From Desulfobacteraceae bacterium (GTDB lineage Bacteria; Desulfobacterota; Desulfobacteria; Desulfobacterales; Desulfosarcinaceae), in the NCBI GenBank assembly GCA_027025615.1, contig JALVQM010000023.1, forward strand, positions 1-20,834: 20,834 nt of DNA, in the 5' to 3' direction. The notes beneath the pieces were generated by a model, which saw nothing but the letters and a program-made list of their open reading frames with translations, made no database searches and was not told where the DNA came from. The stretch's first letter is position 1, and each line of letters opens with the position of its first letter. Positions 7,226 to 15,364 of the stretch are shown here, one piece after another. The translations under genes were made by a program, and so were the position numbers.

Positions 7226-8821
7226 TTAAGCCTTGCGGCCGGTGACCGGAATTGTTTGACCATATCTGGGTACCATGGCCTGGTAGCCGTTTTGGTTCAA
7301 CAGCCTGGCAAATGCCAGAGATTGTTCCTCTTCTCCATGAACCACTGCCAGTTTGCTGATTTCCAGGTTGGATTCCTTCAGGAATCTGAGCATTTCATCC
7401 TTGTCACCATGGGCTGAGAAACCACCGATTTGAATCACATGGGCATTAAGTGGATATTCCTTGTTTAAGAAACGGACCAGAGGCGGTTTTCCCTTGCGGC
7501 CTTCCTCTTCCCACTTGGTACCCAGTTCCAGTATGCGGCGTCCCAGGGTGTGATTGGCCATGTATCCCACAATCAGGATGGTATTGCGTTCATCATGGAT
7601 TTTATAGCGCAGGTGATGCAGGATGCGGCCTGCTTCACACATTCCCGAGGCAGACAGGACTATATGAGGCCGGGTGTCGCGCATAAGGGCCATGGATTCT
7701 TCAACCGATTCGACGAAATGCAGGCGGTCGAAGCGGAACGGGTTCTTACCTTTTTCCAGGAAAGTCTGGTGGGTTTCCTGGTCGTAGACCTCCGGGTGTT
7801 CGCCAAAAACCCGGGTAATATTGGTTGCCAGGGGGCTGTCTACATAGACCGGTATACGGGGGAGTTCTCCATTGTCGAAAAGATCATGCAGGACGTAAAG
7901 CAACTCCTGGGTGCGGCCGTAAGCAAAGGCCGGGATGACCACGCATCCGCCCCTCTGGTAAGTGTCGGCCACTACCTGCTTGAGCTTGGCACGCATGTCT
8001 CCCACCGGTTCATGGCTGCGGTTTCCGTAAGTGCTCTCCATGATCAGCAGGTCAATTTTGCGATGTTCGGGAGGAAAATCCAGGGCCGGATCACGGAGAA
8101 TCGGTTTTGTAAAGCGTCCCAAGTCACCGGTATAGCCTATGGTGTATGTTTGACCATTCTGCTGGTATTGGATGATGCTGATGGCCGATCCAAGGATGTG
8201 GCCGGCCTCGTAAAAAGTGCAGGTCAAATTTTCCCCTACCGTCACTGTAGTTCTGTAAGGCAGTCCATCGAAAAGCTCCAATGCATCGGCAGCATCGGCA
8301 GCCGTGTAAAGAGGTTCCACTTTTTCCAGCCGCAGGGAAGAAATAACCTTGTCGATGGCTTCCAGATCAAGCTTGTGACCCTCTGTTTTCAAGGCTATTT
8401 TGGTTTTTCTGGATTTACGCTTTTTGCCCCTCTTGGAATGATTATGGGTGTTTTCCATCTTATGTAGAGCAGCCCTGGCGGTTTTATAATTAAGATAGTT
8501 GGCGTCGGACTGCTGGATATGGGCGGCGTCCGGTAATAAATAGTTGCAGGCGTCCCGGGTGACCCGGGTGCATATGATTCGACCGGAGAACCCGTTACGG
8601 GTCAGCAGGGGAAGTCGGCCTGAATGATCGATGTGGGCATGGGATAAGATAACATTGGTTACAATGGCCGGGTCAATAGGCAGAATTCTATTTTTTTCGG
8701 CAGTTTGCTTACGTCGACCCTGAAAAAGGCCGCAATCCAGCACCAGGTTGTCTTCATCAGTGGCAACAACATGGAAAGAGCCGGTTACTTCTCTTACCGC
8801 GCCGTAAAACGTGATGTGCAT
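7226..8821 (-). CDS. metallo-beta-lactamase/beta-CASP RNA-processing nuclease (CPSF/YSH1-like)
   Basis: This 531-residue protein belongs to the beta-CASP branch of the metallo-beta-lactamase fold, zinc-dependent RNases that act as endo- or 5' exonucleases. The zinc ligand motif SHAHIDHSG (H61, H63, D65, H66) is intact, as are AGHILGSA (H208) and TGDLGRF (D233). The beta-CASP part has VVIPAFAYGRTQELLY, SASGMCEAGRILHH and GYMANHTLGRRI, and the C-terminal FSAHGDKDE holds the last histidine. A lysine/arginine-rich insert (KRGKKRKSRKT, about 130-140) in the linker before residue 200 is unusual and could contact RNA. GAGGGAG seven bases before the ATG supports the start. It follows the phosphopantetheinyl transferase by 12 bases. 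It is distinct from RNase J, which has a different domain order and a C-terminal extension. Confidence 0.9.
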   Translation of the reverse strand: MHITFYGAVREVTGSFHVVATDEDNLVLDCGLFQGRRKQTAEKNRILPIDPAIVTNVILSHAHIDHSGRLPLLTRNGFSGRIICTRVTRDACNYLLPDAAHIQQSDANYLNYKTARAALHKMENTHNHSKRGKKRKSRKTKIALKTEGHKLDLEAIDKVISSLRLEKVEPLYTAADAADALELFDGLPYRTTVTVGENLTCTFYEAGHILGSAISIIQYQQNGQTYTIGYTGDLGRFTKPILRDPALDFPPEHRKIDLLIMESTYGNRSHEPVGDMRAKLKQVVADTYQRGGCVVIPAFAYGRTQELLYVLHDLFDNGELPRIPVYVDSPLATNITRVFGEHPEVYDQETHQTFLEKGKNPFRFDRLHFVESVEESMALMRDTRPHIVLSASGMCEAGRILHHLRYKIHDERNTILIVGYMANHTLGRRILELGTKWEEEGRKGKPPLVRFLNKEYPLNAHVIQIGGFSAHGDKDEMLRFLKESNLEISKLAVVHGEEEQSLAFARLLNQNGYQAMVPRYGQTIPVTGRKA

Positions 8822-8833
8822 AGATGTTCTCCC

Positions 8834-9436
8834 TCAGTTAATTGTTTCGATATGCCACTTTACTTGTTGACCGCTGTCAATTGTCAAGGCGGCTATGAAA
8901 CCGTCTGCAATCCATCGCTGTACAACCGTCCAGTGGCGGCCTCCGTATTCAAGAACAAGATCGGTTTTGCCGGACACTCCGGTCAACCTGCACAGTGCCA
9001 GCCCGGCCAGGCCGCGTCCTTCGGCTTTTAGTACGGCTTCTTTGGCTGTCCAGATGCGGAAAAGAGCTTCTGTGTTTTTCCCGCCGACAATTTCCCATTC
9101 ACTGTTGTCGGCGATTCGTTTGAAAAGTCCCCCGTGGACTGTCCGGATTTTTTCGATGTCTATACCTACCGGCCCGGCTGCAACCACTCCGGCCACTTTT
9201 TCTGTTTTATGGGCCAGGGACCAGTATATTCCCCTGGAAGGCTGTGGGGCGCCGGCGCTGTTTTTTTTCAAAACATCAAGGGGCAAAGCGCTTATCTGCG
9301 AAGAGAGCTTAACCGCCTGGCGGGCAATCAGGCTCAGGGCTTTCACCCTTTGCCTGCCGGCAGGTTGTTGCCGGCTGCGGTCCAGCGAAAGAATCACCGG
9401 GTGAAGTGTGCCGGCCTTTTTGCGGATACCATCCAT
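8834..9436 (-). CDS. 4'-phosphopantetheinyl transferase, Sfp/AcpS superfamily
   Basis: These enzymes move the phosphopantetheine arm from CoA to a serine of carrier proteins. The 200-residue product is Sfp-like: WSLAHKTEKVAGVVAAG supplies the Ser/His CoA contact, then PVGIDIEKIR carries the Mg-binding aspartate/glutamate pair, and WTAKEAVLKAEGRGL is the signature helix. The size is between single-domain AcpS (about 125) and full Sfp (about 225), with a rather short N-terminal half. The gene begins 8 bases after the stop of the acyl-CoA synthetase; GAGGG is visible 11-12 bases ahead of the ATG, slightly far. No fatty-acid or polyketide gene is nearby, so the carrier protein it serves is unknown. 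Confidence 0.85.
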   Translation of the reverse strand: MDGIRKKAGTLHPVILSLDRSRQQPAGRQRVKALSLIARQAVKLSSQISALPLDVLKKNSAGAPQPSRGIYWSLAHKTEKVAGVVAAGPVGIDIEKIRTVHGGLFKRIADNSEWEIVGGKNTEALFRIWTAKEAVLKAEGRGLAGLALCRLTGVSGKTDLVLEYGGRHWTVVQRWIADGFIAALTIDSGQQVKWHIETIN

Positions 9437-9444
9437 GGCTGTTG

Positions 9445-11601
9445 CTATCCCTCGTGGGGTTTAAGGATAATTCGGCAATCGGCCACTGTGGCTCCCTGTC
9501 CTTCTTCATGTACCAGCAGGGGGTTTATGTCCAGCTCGGCGATTTCAGGATGGTTGCTCACCATGTCGGAGAGGCTGACCATTAATTTTTCCAAGGTCGG
9601 CAAGTCGGTTCGGGGCCGGCCACGGAATTCCTGCAGGAGTCGGTAGCCTCTTATGGAACGGATCATCCGGCGGGCTTCGTTACGACCGATGGGTGCCAGC
9701 CTGAAAACCACGTCCTGGAAAACCTCGACAAAGACTCCCCCGATTCCGAACATCAGTAAGGGACCAAAAACCGGGTAGCGGTTCATGCCCATAATCAATT
9801 CTACCCCCCCGGGAGCCATCTGCTGTACAAGGACTCCCTTGATTTCAGCCTCGGGATTGAAAGCGCGGGCAGCAGCTATGATGTGTTCAAAGGCCTGGCG
9901 GACTTCGTCCTGAGTCTCTATTCCTACCCTGACTCCATCTGCATCGGATTTGTGAATAATCTGTGGGCTGACGATTTTCATCACCACTGGAAAGCCGATT
10001 TTTTTGGCCAGTTCCACGGCCTGGTCGACATCGACGGCCAGCCCGGTAGCCAGGGTTTTAAATCCGTAGCAGCTTAGCAGTTCTAGTCCTTCCAGTTCCC
10101 CCAGGTAGTTTTTGCCCTGAGTTAGGTAGGACTCAATCAGTTTGGCGGCTTTCCGCTCGGCATGGGTCAGTTTGAACTGGGCAAGGTGCTGGCGGTTCAG
10201 CCACTGGGAGTACTTGTAAAGAGCACCGAAGGCCTTGGCTGCATTTTCCGGAAAGCGGAAAACCGGTACCCCGTGTTCCTGGAGGTACTTGACCCCGGCC
10301 GAAACGTCGATGATGCCCATGAAACAACACAGGATCGGTTTATTGGAACGGCGGGCGATACGAACAATGGCCTCGGCCGTGCCAAGTACGTTGGTCATGG
10401 ACTGGGGAGTCAGAATGACCAGGGCCCCGTCCACATTCTGGTCCCGGATGACAGCTGCCAGTGCGTTTTCGTAACGGTCCGAAGCGGCATCTCCGATTAC
10501 GTCCACCGGGTTGTGCAGGTTTGCCGTCTGAGGCAGGTGGCTGGCCAGCACTTCCACTGTTTCTTCGGAAAATTTGGCCAACTCCAGCCCGGAAGACACT
10601 GTCATGTCGGTTGCAACGATACCTGGTCCGCCGGCGTTGGTAACTATGGCCACCTGGTTGCCGCTGGGTACTTTGCGGCGTAATTTGCCGAGCTCGCTTT
10701 CGTTTTTGTAGGCAAAAGCGCTGGCAAAGTCGAACAGCTCATCGATGGTGTCTACCCTGATTATACCCGATTGCTGGAAAATGGCGTCGTAAACGCCTTC
10801 TGTACCGGCCAGGGCCCCGGTATGGGAGGCGGCTGCCTGGGCGCCTGCACTGGTACGTCCGGACTTGATGACCAGGACCGGCTTGGGCCGGAAATCGCCC
10901 GAAGTGATTTCCTTGACCGTGGCAATAAATTCCGGTCCCCGGCGCAGCTCTTCCAGGTAAAGCATTATAACCTCGGTGTCCGGGTCCTTATGCAGGTAGC
11001 GTAACAGATCCAGTTCGTCTACGTCGGCTTTGTTGCCGATGGAAATAAACTTGGAAAAACCGAACTCGCGGTCGGCGGCAAAATCGAGCACCGCCGTGCA
11101 GAGGGCGCCGCTCTGGGAGATGAAAGAGATGTTGCCGGCGGCCGGCATGCGGGCCGAGAAACTGGCGTTGAGCCGGATTGCAGGCAACGGGTTGATTACC
11201 CCCAGGCAATTGGGGCCTACCACCCTTACGCCTGCCTGGCTGCAGACATCCACTATTTGGTCTTCGATCTGGCGCCCCTCGGGACCGACTTCCCGGAAAC
11301 CGGCCGAAACGATAACGATTCCCTTGACGCCGCATTCGACAGCCTGCTGCACTGCTTTCAGGGCCAGCGGCGGCGGCAGGATGATCATTCCCAGATCCAC
11401 AGGATCGGGAATATCGGCAATGCTGGGGTAGGCCCTGACACTGGCTACCGACCTGGCCGAAGGATTGACCGGATACAGGGTGCCGGTGTAACCGCCCCGC
11501 AGAATGTTGACAAAGATATCGTGACCGACTTTGCCGGGGGTGGTTGAAGCACCTACGACGGCTACGGATCGGGGAGCAAAAATTGCATCCAGGTTGCTCA
11601 T
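9445..11601 (-). CDS. ADP-forming acetate/acyl-CoA synthetase (fused alpha-beta)
   Basis: The enzyme interconverts acyl-CoA + ADP + Pi and free acid + CoA + ATP, conserving energy by substrate-level phosphorylation in anaerobes. The 718 residues contain, in order, a CoA-binding Rossmann domain starting SVAVVGAST at 12-20, a succinyl-CoA-ligase-like flavodoxin domain with GPNCLGVINP near 129-138, a second such domain with ISQSGAL near 161-167 and the phosphohistidine motif ASHTGALAGTEG (H260), and a C-terminal ATP-grasp domain from about residue 500 (GFPVVMKIVSPQIIHKSDADG, then GIGGVFVEVFQDVVFRLAP). This is the one-chain arrangement of ACD enzymes. AAGGAG seven bases before the ATG fixes the start. 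It follows rsmI by 33 bases and precedes the phosphopantetheinyl transferase. Its acid substrate cannot be told from sequence; related Pat-type proteins carry an added GNAT domain, which is absent here. Confidence 0.9.
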   Translation of the reverse strand: MSNLDAIFAPRSVAVVGASTTPGKVGHDIFVNILRGGYTGTLYPVNPSARSVASVRAYPSIADIPDPVDLGMIILPPPLALKAVQQAVECGVKGIVIVSAGFREVGPEGRQIEDQIVDVCSQAGVRVVGPNCLGVINPLPAIRLNASFSARMPAAGNISFISQSGALCTAVLDFAADREFGFSKFISIGNKADVDELDLLRYLHKDPDTEVIMLYLEELRRGPEFIATVKEITSGDFRPKPVLVIKSGRTSAGAQAAASHTGALAGTEGVYDAIFQQSGIIRVDTIDELFDFASAFAYKNESELGKLRRKVPSGNQVAIVTNAGGPGIVATDMTVSSGLELAKFSEETVEVLASHLPQTANLHNPVDVIGDAASDRYENALAAVIRDQNVDGALVILTPQSMTNVLGTAEAIVRIARRSNKPILCCFMGIIDVSAGVKYLQEHGVPVFRFPENAAKAFGALYKYSQWLNRQHLAQFKLTHAERKAAKLIESYLTQGKNYLGELEGLELLSCYGFKTLATGLAVDVDQAVELAKKIGFPVVMKIVSPQIIHKSDADGVRVGIETQDEVRQAFEHIIAAARAFNPEAEIKGVLVQQMAPGGVELIMGMNRYPVFGPLLMFGIGGVFVEVFQDVVFRLAPIGRNEARRMIRSIRGYRLLQEFRGRPRTDLPTLEKLMVSLSDMVSNHPEIAELDINPLLVHEEGQGATVADCRIILKPHEG

Positions 11602-11634
11602 GATTAACTCCTTGTATATATATTAATATCTATT

Positions 11635-12543
11635 TCAATGGTCCTTTGAACTGCGACCGGGCATTTTTTTCAATTTTACCGCCAGGCGGTATACCTGCCG
11701 ACGGTTAAGCCCCAAATCGGCGGCTACCTGGGCGGCGGCCCGGGATACCGAACCGGCCGTTTGGTCCAGGGCCTCTTTTAAGGCCTGGGTGATGGCAGAT
11801 TCGTCGACCGGCCCTTTTCCCGCCTGCCTGTCGTTACCTGCCACCAGGAGCGTTACTTCACCCCTGATTGTCGGGCGTTGTTCCAGCTCACTGATTACCT
11901 GCTTGACCGGGCCGCGGATAAATTCCTCATGGAGCTTGGTAAGCTCCCGGGCTACTACAACCTGTCGGTTACCCAATACTGCGGCAAGATGTTTTAGCAT
12001 TTCCAGTAGCCGCTGAGGGGATTCAAAAAAGACCAGAGTACGGTCGTCGTCGGCTATTTTTTCAAGTTGTATCTGGCGCCGGCTTTTTTTGCGCGCAGCA
12101 AAACCGATGAAGGCAAAGGCGTCTGTCGGCAGGCCTGATGCGCACAGGGCCGCCAGGACCGAACTGGGCCCTGGAATGGGCACTACCGGTATCAAAGCGT
12201 CTATTGCCGCTTTAACCAGCCGGTAGCCCGGATCGGAAACCAGCGGTGTACCGGCATCGCTGATCAGGGCCACACTGCGGCCTGCCTGCAACTTTTCCAA
12301 CAAACGGGCTGCCTGGCGTCTTTCATTATGTTCGTGGTAAGCAACCAGGTTGCGGCGGATACCGTAGGTCGCCAGCAGCCTGCCGCTGGTGCGAGTGTCT
12401 TCAGCTGCCAGAATATCGGCTTGTCCCAGGACTGACAAGGCCCGCAAGGTAATATCGCCCCTGTTGCCGCTGGGGGTGGCCACCACGTAAAGGGTACCGG
12501 CTTCAACAGCCGGAAGATCATCCGTAGGAAAGATCAAAGGCAT
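11635..12543 (-). CDS. rsmI: 16S rRNA (cytidine1402-2'-O)-methyltransferase RsmI
   Basis: RsmI methylates the ribose of C1402 in the decoding centre of 16S rRNA. The 302-residue protein shows the tetrapyrrole-methylase fold: LYVVATPSGNRGDITLRAL near 18-36, AAEDTRTSGRLL near 46-57, the motif LISDAGTPLVSDPG and the loop PIPGPSSVLAAL. The C-terminal 50 residues form a helix-turn-helix-like RsmI tail (AAAQVAADLGLNRRQVYRLA). Its ATG lies 26 bases inside the end of yraN; GAGGTGAT six bases upstream supports this start and coupled translation. One point of note is that the SAM-loop motif reads TPSGNRGD rather than the common TPIGNLGD, a mild variation. Confidence 0.95.
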   Translation of the reverse strand: MPLIFPTDDLPAVEAGTLYVVATPSGNRGDITLRALSVLGQADILAAEDTRTSGRLLATYGIRRNLVAYHEHNERRQAARLLEKLQAGRSVALISDAGTPLVSDPGYRLVKAAIDALIPVVPIPGPSSVLAALCASGLPTDAFAFIGFAARKKSRRQIQLEKIADDDRTLVFFESPQRLLEMLKHLAAVLGNRQVVVARELTKLHEEFIRGPVKQVISELEQRPTIRGEVTLLVAGNDRQAGKGPVDESAITQALKEALDQTAGSVSRAAAQVAADLGLNRRQVYRLAVKLKKMPGRSSKDH

Positions 12544-12889
12544 TGGCGATCACCTCAATACGGGCCGGCCGGGTACCGGCGTCAATGGTGACAACGTCGA
12601 ACCTTGCACTTGCCTCTTCAAGGCCCTTGAGTTTAAGGTATTCCAGGCCCGCCATGGACAGTTTGCGCTGTTTAACAGGGGTTACAGCCTCGGCGGGATG
12701 TCCGAAGCGGTCTGAGTGGCGTGCCTTTACCTCTATGAAGACTACAACTTGTCCATGACGAGCGACAAGATCGATTTCACCCCGGGCTGTTTTAAAATTA
12801 CGTTCCAGGATGGTGTAACCGAGTTTTTTCAAATGCCGGGCTGCCAGGTCTTCCGACCTGCGTCCGAAAAGCTGACGCTTGTTTAGCAT
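12518..12889 (-). CDS. yraN: YraN/UPF0102 family nuclease-fold protein
   Basis: This small protein (123 residues from the ATG at 12889) has the restriction-endonuclease-like core of UPF0102: RRSEDLAARHLKKLGY at the N terminus, then ARGEIDLVARHGQVVVFIEVKAR, which carries the E-D-ExK pattern of metal-dependent nucleases. Its cellular role is not settled. A longer frame reaching to 12949 is open, but the first methionine that fits the family is at 12889, where the ATG overlaps the last codons of rnhB by 7 bases, so translational coupling is likely. The order rnhB-yraN is common in bacteria. Confidence 0.88.
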   Translation of the reverse strand: MLNKRQLFGRRSEDLAARHLKKLGYTILERNFKTARGEIDLVARHGQVVVFIEVKARHSDRFGHPAEAVTPVKQRKLSMAGLEYLKLKGLEEASARFDVVTIDAGTRPARIEVIANAFDLSYG

Positions 12890-13509
12890 TGTTTGCCGCT
12901 CTCCAGGTATTCCCTGACACCCTTGAATGTTTTTCGATGCAAGGGACACGGACCATGAATGGCAATGGCCTCTTTATGGGTTGCTGTCGGGTATCCTTTG
13001 TGACGGTCGAATCCATACTGCGGAAAACGACGATGGCAGGCAAGCATTATCTTGTCCCGGGTAACCTTGGCGATTATGGAGGCGCAGGCGATGGAAATAC
13101 TGCGAGCATCACCCTTGATCAGTGTTTGCTGCTCAATGGAAGCTTCAATGGGGAATTTGCCGTCTATTAGAAGCAGGGATGGTTCTGGATCGAGGCGGGC
13201 AACAGCTTTTGCCATGGCCAGGCGGGCTGCCTGGAAAATGTTTATGGTATCGATCGCCACAGCGTTGACGATTCCAATGGCCACCGCCAGGGCCTGTTGG
13301 CGGATCTGGGGGTAAAACGCAGCTCTTTGGCGTTGGGTTAGTTTCTTTGAATCGTTGATTCCGGTAACGGAAAAATCAGGTGGCAAGATAACAGCGGCGG
13401 CTACCACCGGTCCTGCCAAAGGGCCGCGGCCGGCTTCATCAACTCCGGCCACTAGTCTGTAACCGGAGCTTGCCGCTTGTTTTTCGAATTGCCAAAGGTC
13501 CGGTTGCAT
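12883..13509 (-). CDS. rnhB: ribonuclease HII
   Basis: RNase HII cuts RNA in RNA-DNA hybrids, including single ribonucleotides in DNA. The 208-residue protein has the type-2 signature AGVDEAGRGPLAGPVVAAAV at about 21-40 with the first two acidic catalytic residues, NDSKKLTQRQR near 52-62, LLIDG with the third acidic residue, and the IACASIIAKVTRD helix. GYPTATHKEAI near the C terminus is also typical. Length is standard. The ribosome binding site is weak (GGCGGAT). It lies downstream of rplS, but the signal peptidase (lepB) and ylqF genes that often stand between these two in Firmicutes are absent. Confidence 0.95.
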   Translation of the reverse strand: MQPDLWQFEKQAASSGYRLVAGVDEAGRGPLAGPVVAAAVILPPDFSVTGINDSKKLTQRQRAAFYPQIRQQALAVAIGIVNAVAIDTINIFQAARLAMAKAVARLDPEPSLLLIDGKFPIEASIEQQTLIKGDARSISIACASIIAKVTRDKIMLACHRRFPQYGFDRHKGYPTATHKEAIAIHGPCPLHRKTFKGVREYLESGKQC

Positions 13510-13542
13510 ACCGATCCGCCTGCTGCTTCCGGCACGAGGCAG

Positions 13543-13647
13543 CTAACAGGATAGAAGCAATGCCCTGGCTTCAAAGGGATTGTTGGGAAAAATTGATTTC
13601 AGTTCAAGCCATTCCCGGGCATATTTCAACCCTGGTAGGGTTACCAA
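13543..13647 (-). CDS. possible 34-residue small protein between rplS and rnhB
   Basis: Directly after rplS an open frame starts with TTG at 13647, preceded by GAGGG (13656-13660) with an 8-base spacer, and ends with TAG at 13543. The predicted peptide begins MVTLPGLKYAREWLELKS and ends with an FPNNPFEARALLLSC tail. It looks like a folded-protein segment with an amphipathic helix rather than random translation. I do not recognise a family. It could be a real small gene, or the 3' remnant of a gene once between rplS and rnhB, where lepB and ylqF normally sit; the peptide does not resemble the ends of those proteins. No stop codon separates it from the rplS stop in the same frame, so it stays open right up to rplS. 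Confidence 0.35.
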   Translation of the reverse strand: MVTLPGLKYAREWLELKSIFPNNPFEARALLLSC

Positions 13648-13668
13648 GCCGTTCGCCCTCAATACGCT

Positions 13669-14016
13669 TTAGTTGAAACGTTTTTCGCGGATACGGGCGG
13701 CTTTACCCCGTAACTTGCGCAGGTAATAGATCTTGGCCCGCCGTACACGCCCCCTGGTGACCACTTCGATCTGGTTGATAATCGGAGAATGCAATGGGAA
13801 TATGCGTTCCACGCCCACACCGTAGGAAACCTTGCGAACGGTGAAAGTGGCGTTGGTTGTCCCTTTACGTTTGGCAATCACTACACCCTGAAAGACCTGG
13901 ATGCGCTCTTTATCACCTTCCTTGATTTTTACATGTACCCGGACTGTGTCGCCGGGACCGAAGGCAGGATGATCCAGGCGCATCTGTTCTCTTTCGATCT
14001 GTTTGATTCTTTCCAT
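13669..14016 (-). CDS. rplS: 50S ribosomal protein L19
   Basis: L19 lies at the 30S-50S interface. The 115-residue sequence is typical: FGPGDTVRVHVKIKEGDKER at about 19-38, IQVFQGVVIAKRKG, then TVRKVSYGVGVERIFPLHSP and a basic C-terminal tail RRAKIYYLRKLRGKAARI. AAAGGAG six bases before the ATG is a strong site. The gene begins 3 bases after the stop of the SPOUT methylase, within the trmD operon, the usual place for rplS. Confidence 0.98.
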   Translation of the reverse strand: MERIKQIEREQMRLDHPAFGPGDTVRVHVKIKEGDKERIQVFQGVVIAKRKGTTNATFTVRKVSYGVGVERIFPLHSPIINQIEVVTRGRVRRAKIYYLRKLRGKAARIREKRFN

Positions 14017-14019
14017 TTT

Positions 14020-14610
14020 TTACTCCTTTGACAAGTTGCCGTCTGGTTCTGTGCCGGCCACTTGTATCAATCTGTCTAAAATTATCGATACCGCCGACCT
14101 AACCGACAAGTGGTTATAACTGGAGTTTGCCCCGATGGGCTCCAGGCGTAAATCGGCATTTGTAATTACTTCCGGTGCCAGGCCCCAGGCTGTGCCGAAA
14201 AGTAGTACCAGCGGCTGTTGGCCTTTGATAATTTTTCGGCAACCTTCAAAATCAAGATCGACCCCCTCAGCCCTGGCGCTGGTAGCAACTGTCAGGGGAG
14301 TTTGGCCGGTTTCTCTCCTGATCTGTTCCGACACCTGCTGCAGGCTTTCCGCTGTACGGATAAGCTCAAGGGCCTGCCTGCGATCCGGGTTGTAACGTGC
14401 CCCTGCACCATGGACCCAGTGGTCTATAATTCGTTTTACCAGCTCAATCTGGTCGCTGACCGGAGTTACCACATAAAAGGCGCGGACTCCATAAGTTCTG
14501 GCGGCCCGCGCTATATCATGCAGGTCAATACTTGTTACCGCGGCAGCGATAAGCGAACCGTTTTTATCCACCACCGGGTGGTGGATCAAGGCTACGAATA
14601 CGTTGGCCAT
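14020..14610 (-). CDS. SPOUT-type RNA methyltransferase (Methyltrn_RNA_4 family)
   Basis: The product (196 residues from the ATG at 14610) matches the TrmD-linked SPOUT-fold family found beside trmD in thermophilic and anaerobic bacteria (Methyltrn_RNA_4, e.g. TM1570). It begins NVFVALIHHPVVDKNG, has ITSIDLHDIARAARTYGV-like text near 30-45, and ends with the SPOUT knot region: LLFGTAWGLAPEVI, then SSYNHLSVRSAVSIILDRL, where SAM would bind. Its RNA target is not established. The open frame reaches 14670, but the family start is MANVFVAL at 14610, which overlaps trmD by 47 bases. No clear ribosome binding site is seen, so coupling to trmD translation is likely. Confidence 0.85.
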   Translation of the reverse strand: MANVFVALIHHPVVDKNGSLIAAAVTSIDLHDIARAARTYGVRAFYVVTPVSDQIELVKRIIDHWVHGAGARYNPDRRQALELIRTAESLQQVSEQIRRETGQTPLTVATSARAEGVDLDFEGCRKIIKGQQPLVLLFGTAWGLAPEVITNADLRLEPIGANSSYNHLSVRSAVSIILDRLIQVAGTEPDGNLSKE

Positions 14611-15358
14611 CGAGTATCCGCTCAATTTCAAGGCGCCATCTTTCCAGCAGTTTTTCCTCCTGCTCGTCAAGGCCCCGTGTCCGGAGAAGGTCTGGCCTTT
14701 TCAGCAAGGTCGTCATCAGGGCTTGGCCTTTGCGCCAGTCGGCAATGCGCTGGTGGTTACCGGACAGCAGAACATCCGGCACCTCTTGCCCCTCCCAGTC
14801 ACGTGGTCGGGTATACTGGGCATATTCCAGCGTTCCCTGGCTGAAAGATTCATCGCTTGCCGAATCCTGGTTGCCCAGGGCTCCCGGCAAAAGCCGGGTT
14901 ACCGCATCGATAACTACCATGGAGGCTAATTCCCCACCGGTCAGGATGTAGTCGCCGATGGAAATCTCCAATTCCACATGCCGTTCGATGACCCGTTGGT
15001 CAATGCCTTCATAGCGTCCACAAACGAGGATTAATCCCCTGTTCGCGGCCTTCGCCAGGCAAGCCGCCGTCTTGTGGTTAAAGGGGCTTCCCTGGGGGCT
15101 GAGCAGTATGACGCCCGCTTGCGGCAGCCTGGCCTTGGCTTCTGTCAGGGCCCTGTCCAGCGGCTCGGGCTTCATCACCATTCCACAGCCACCGCCAAAG
15201 GGCCGATCATCGACAACTTTGTGTCGTCCGGCAGCAAAGTCCCGGATGTCGATGGTTCGGCCGTTGATGATTCCATTTTCCTGAGCCCGGCCTACAATAC
15301 CTGTTTTCCAGAAGGGGCCGAAAAGCTCCGGGAAAAGGGTCAATACCAGAAAATCCAT
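14564..15358 (-). CDS. trmD: tRNA (guanine37-N1)-methyltransferase TrmD
   Basis: TrmD makes m1G37 next to the anticodon and prevents +1 frameshifting. The 264 residues start with FLVLTLFPELFGPF and continue with DDRPFGGGCGMVMKPEPL near 50-67, the SAM knot CGRYEGIDQRVIERHVELEISIGDYILTGGELA split over about 112-144, then YTRPRDWEGQEVPDVLLSGNH with the catalytic aspartate region. The C-terminal tail is about 20 residues longer than in many homologues and is the part overlapped by the next gene. It starts 6 bases after rimM stops; no good ribosome binding site is visible (GAAGGA lies 15 bases away). Confidence 0.97.
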   Translation of the reverse strand: MDFLVLTLFPELFGPFWKTGIVGRAQENGIINGRTIDIRDFAAGRHKVVDDRPFGGGCGMVMKPEPLDRALTEAKARLPQAGVILLSPQGSPFNHKTAACLAKAANRGLILVCGRYEGIDQRVIERHVELEISIGDYILTGGELASMVVIDAVTRLLPGALGNQDSASDESFSQGTLEYAQYTRPRDWEGQEVPDVLLSGNHQRIADWRKGQALMTTLLKRPDLLRTRGLDEQEEKLLERWRLEIERILDGQRIRSLDPPPGGG

Positions 15359-15364
15359 GGTTTA

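Noticed and set aside
7550..8467. 305-codon open frame on plus
   Set aside because: It is antisense to the beta-CASP nuclease, which carries intact metal-binding motifs; long antisense frames arise easily in this codon usage.
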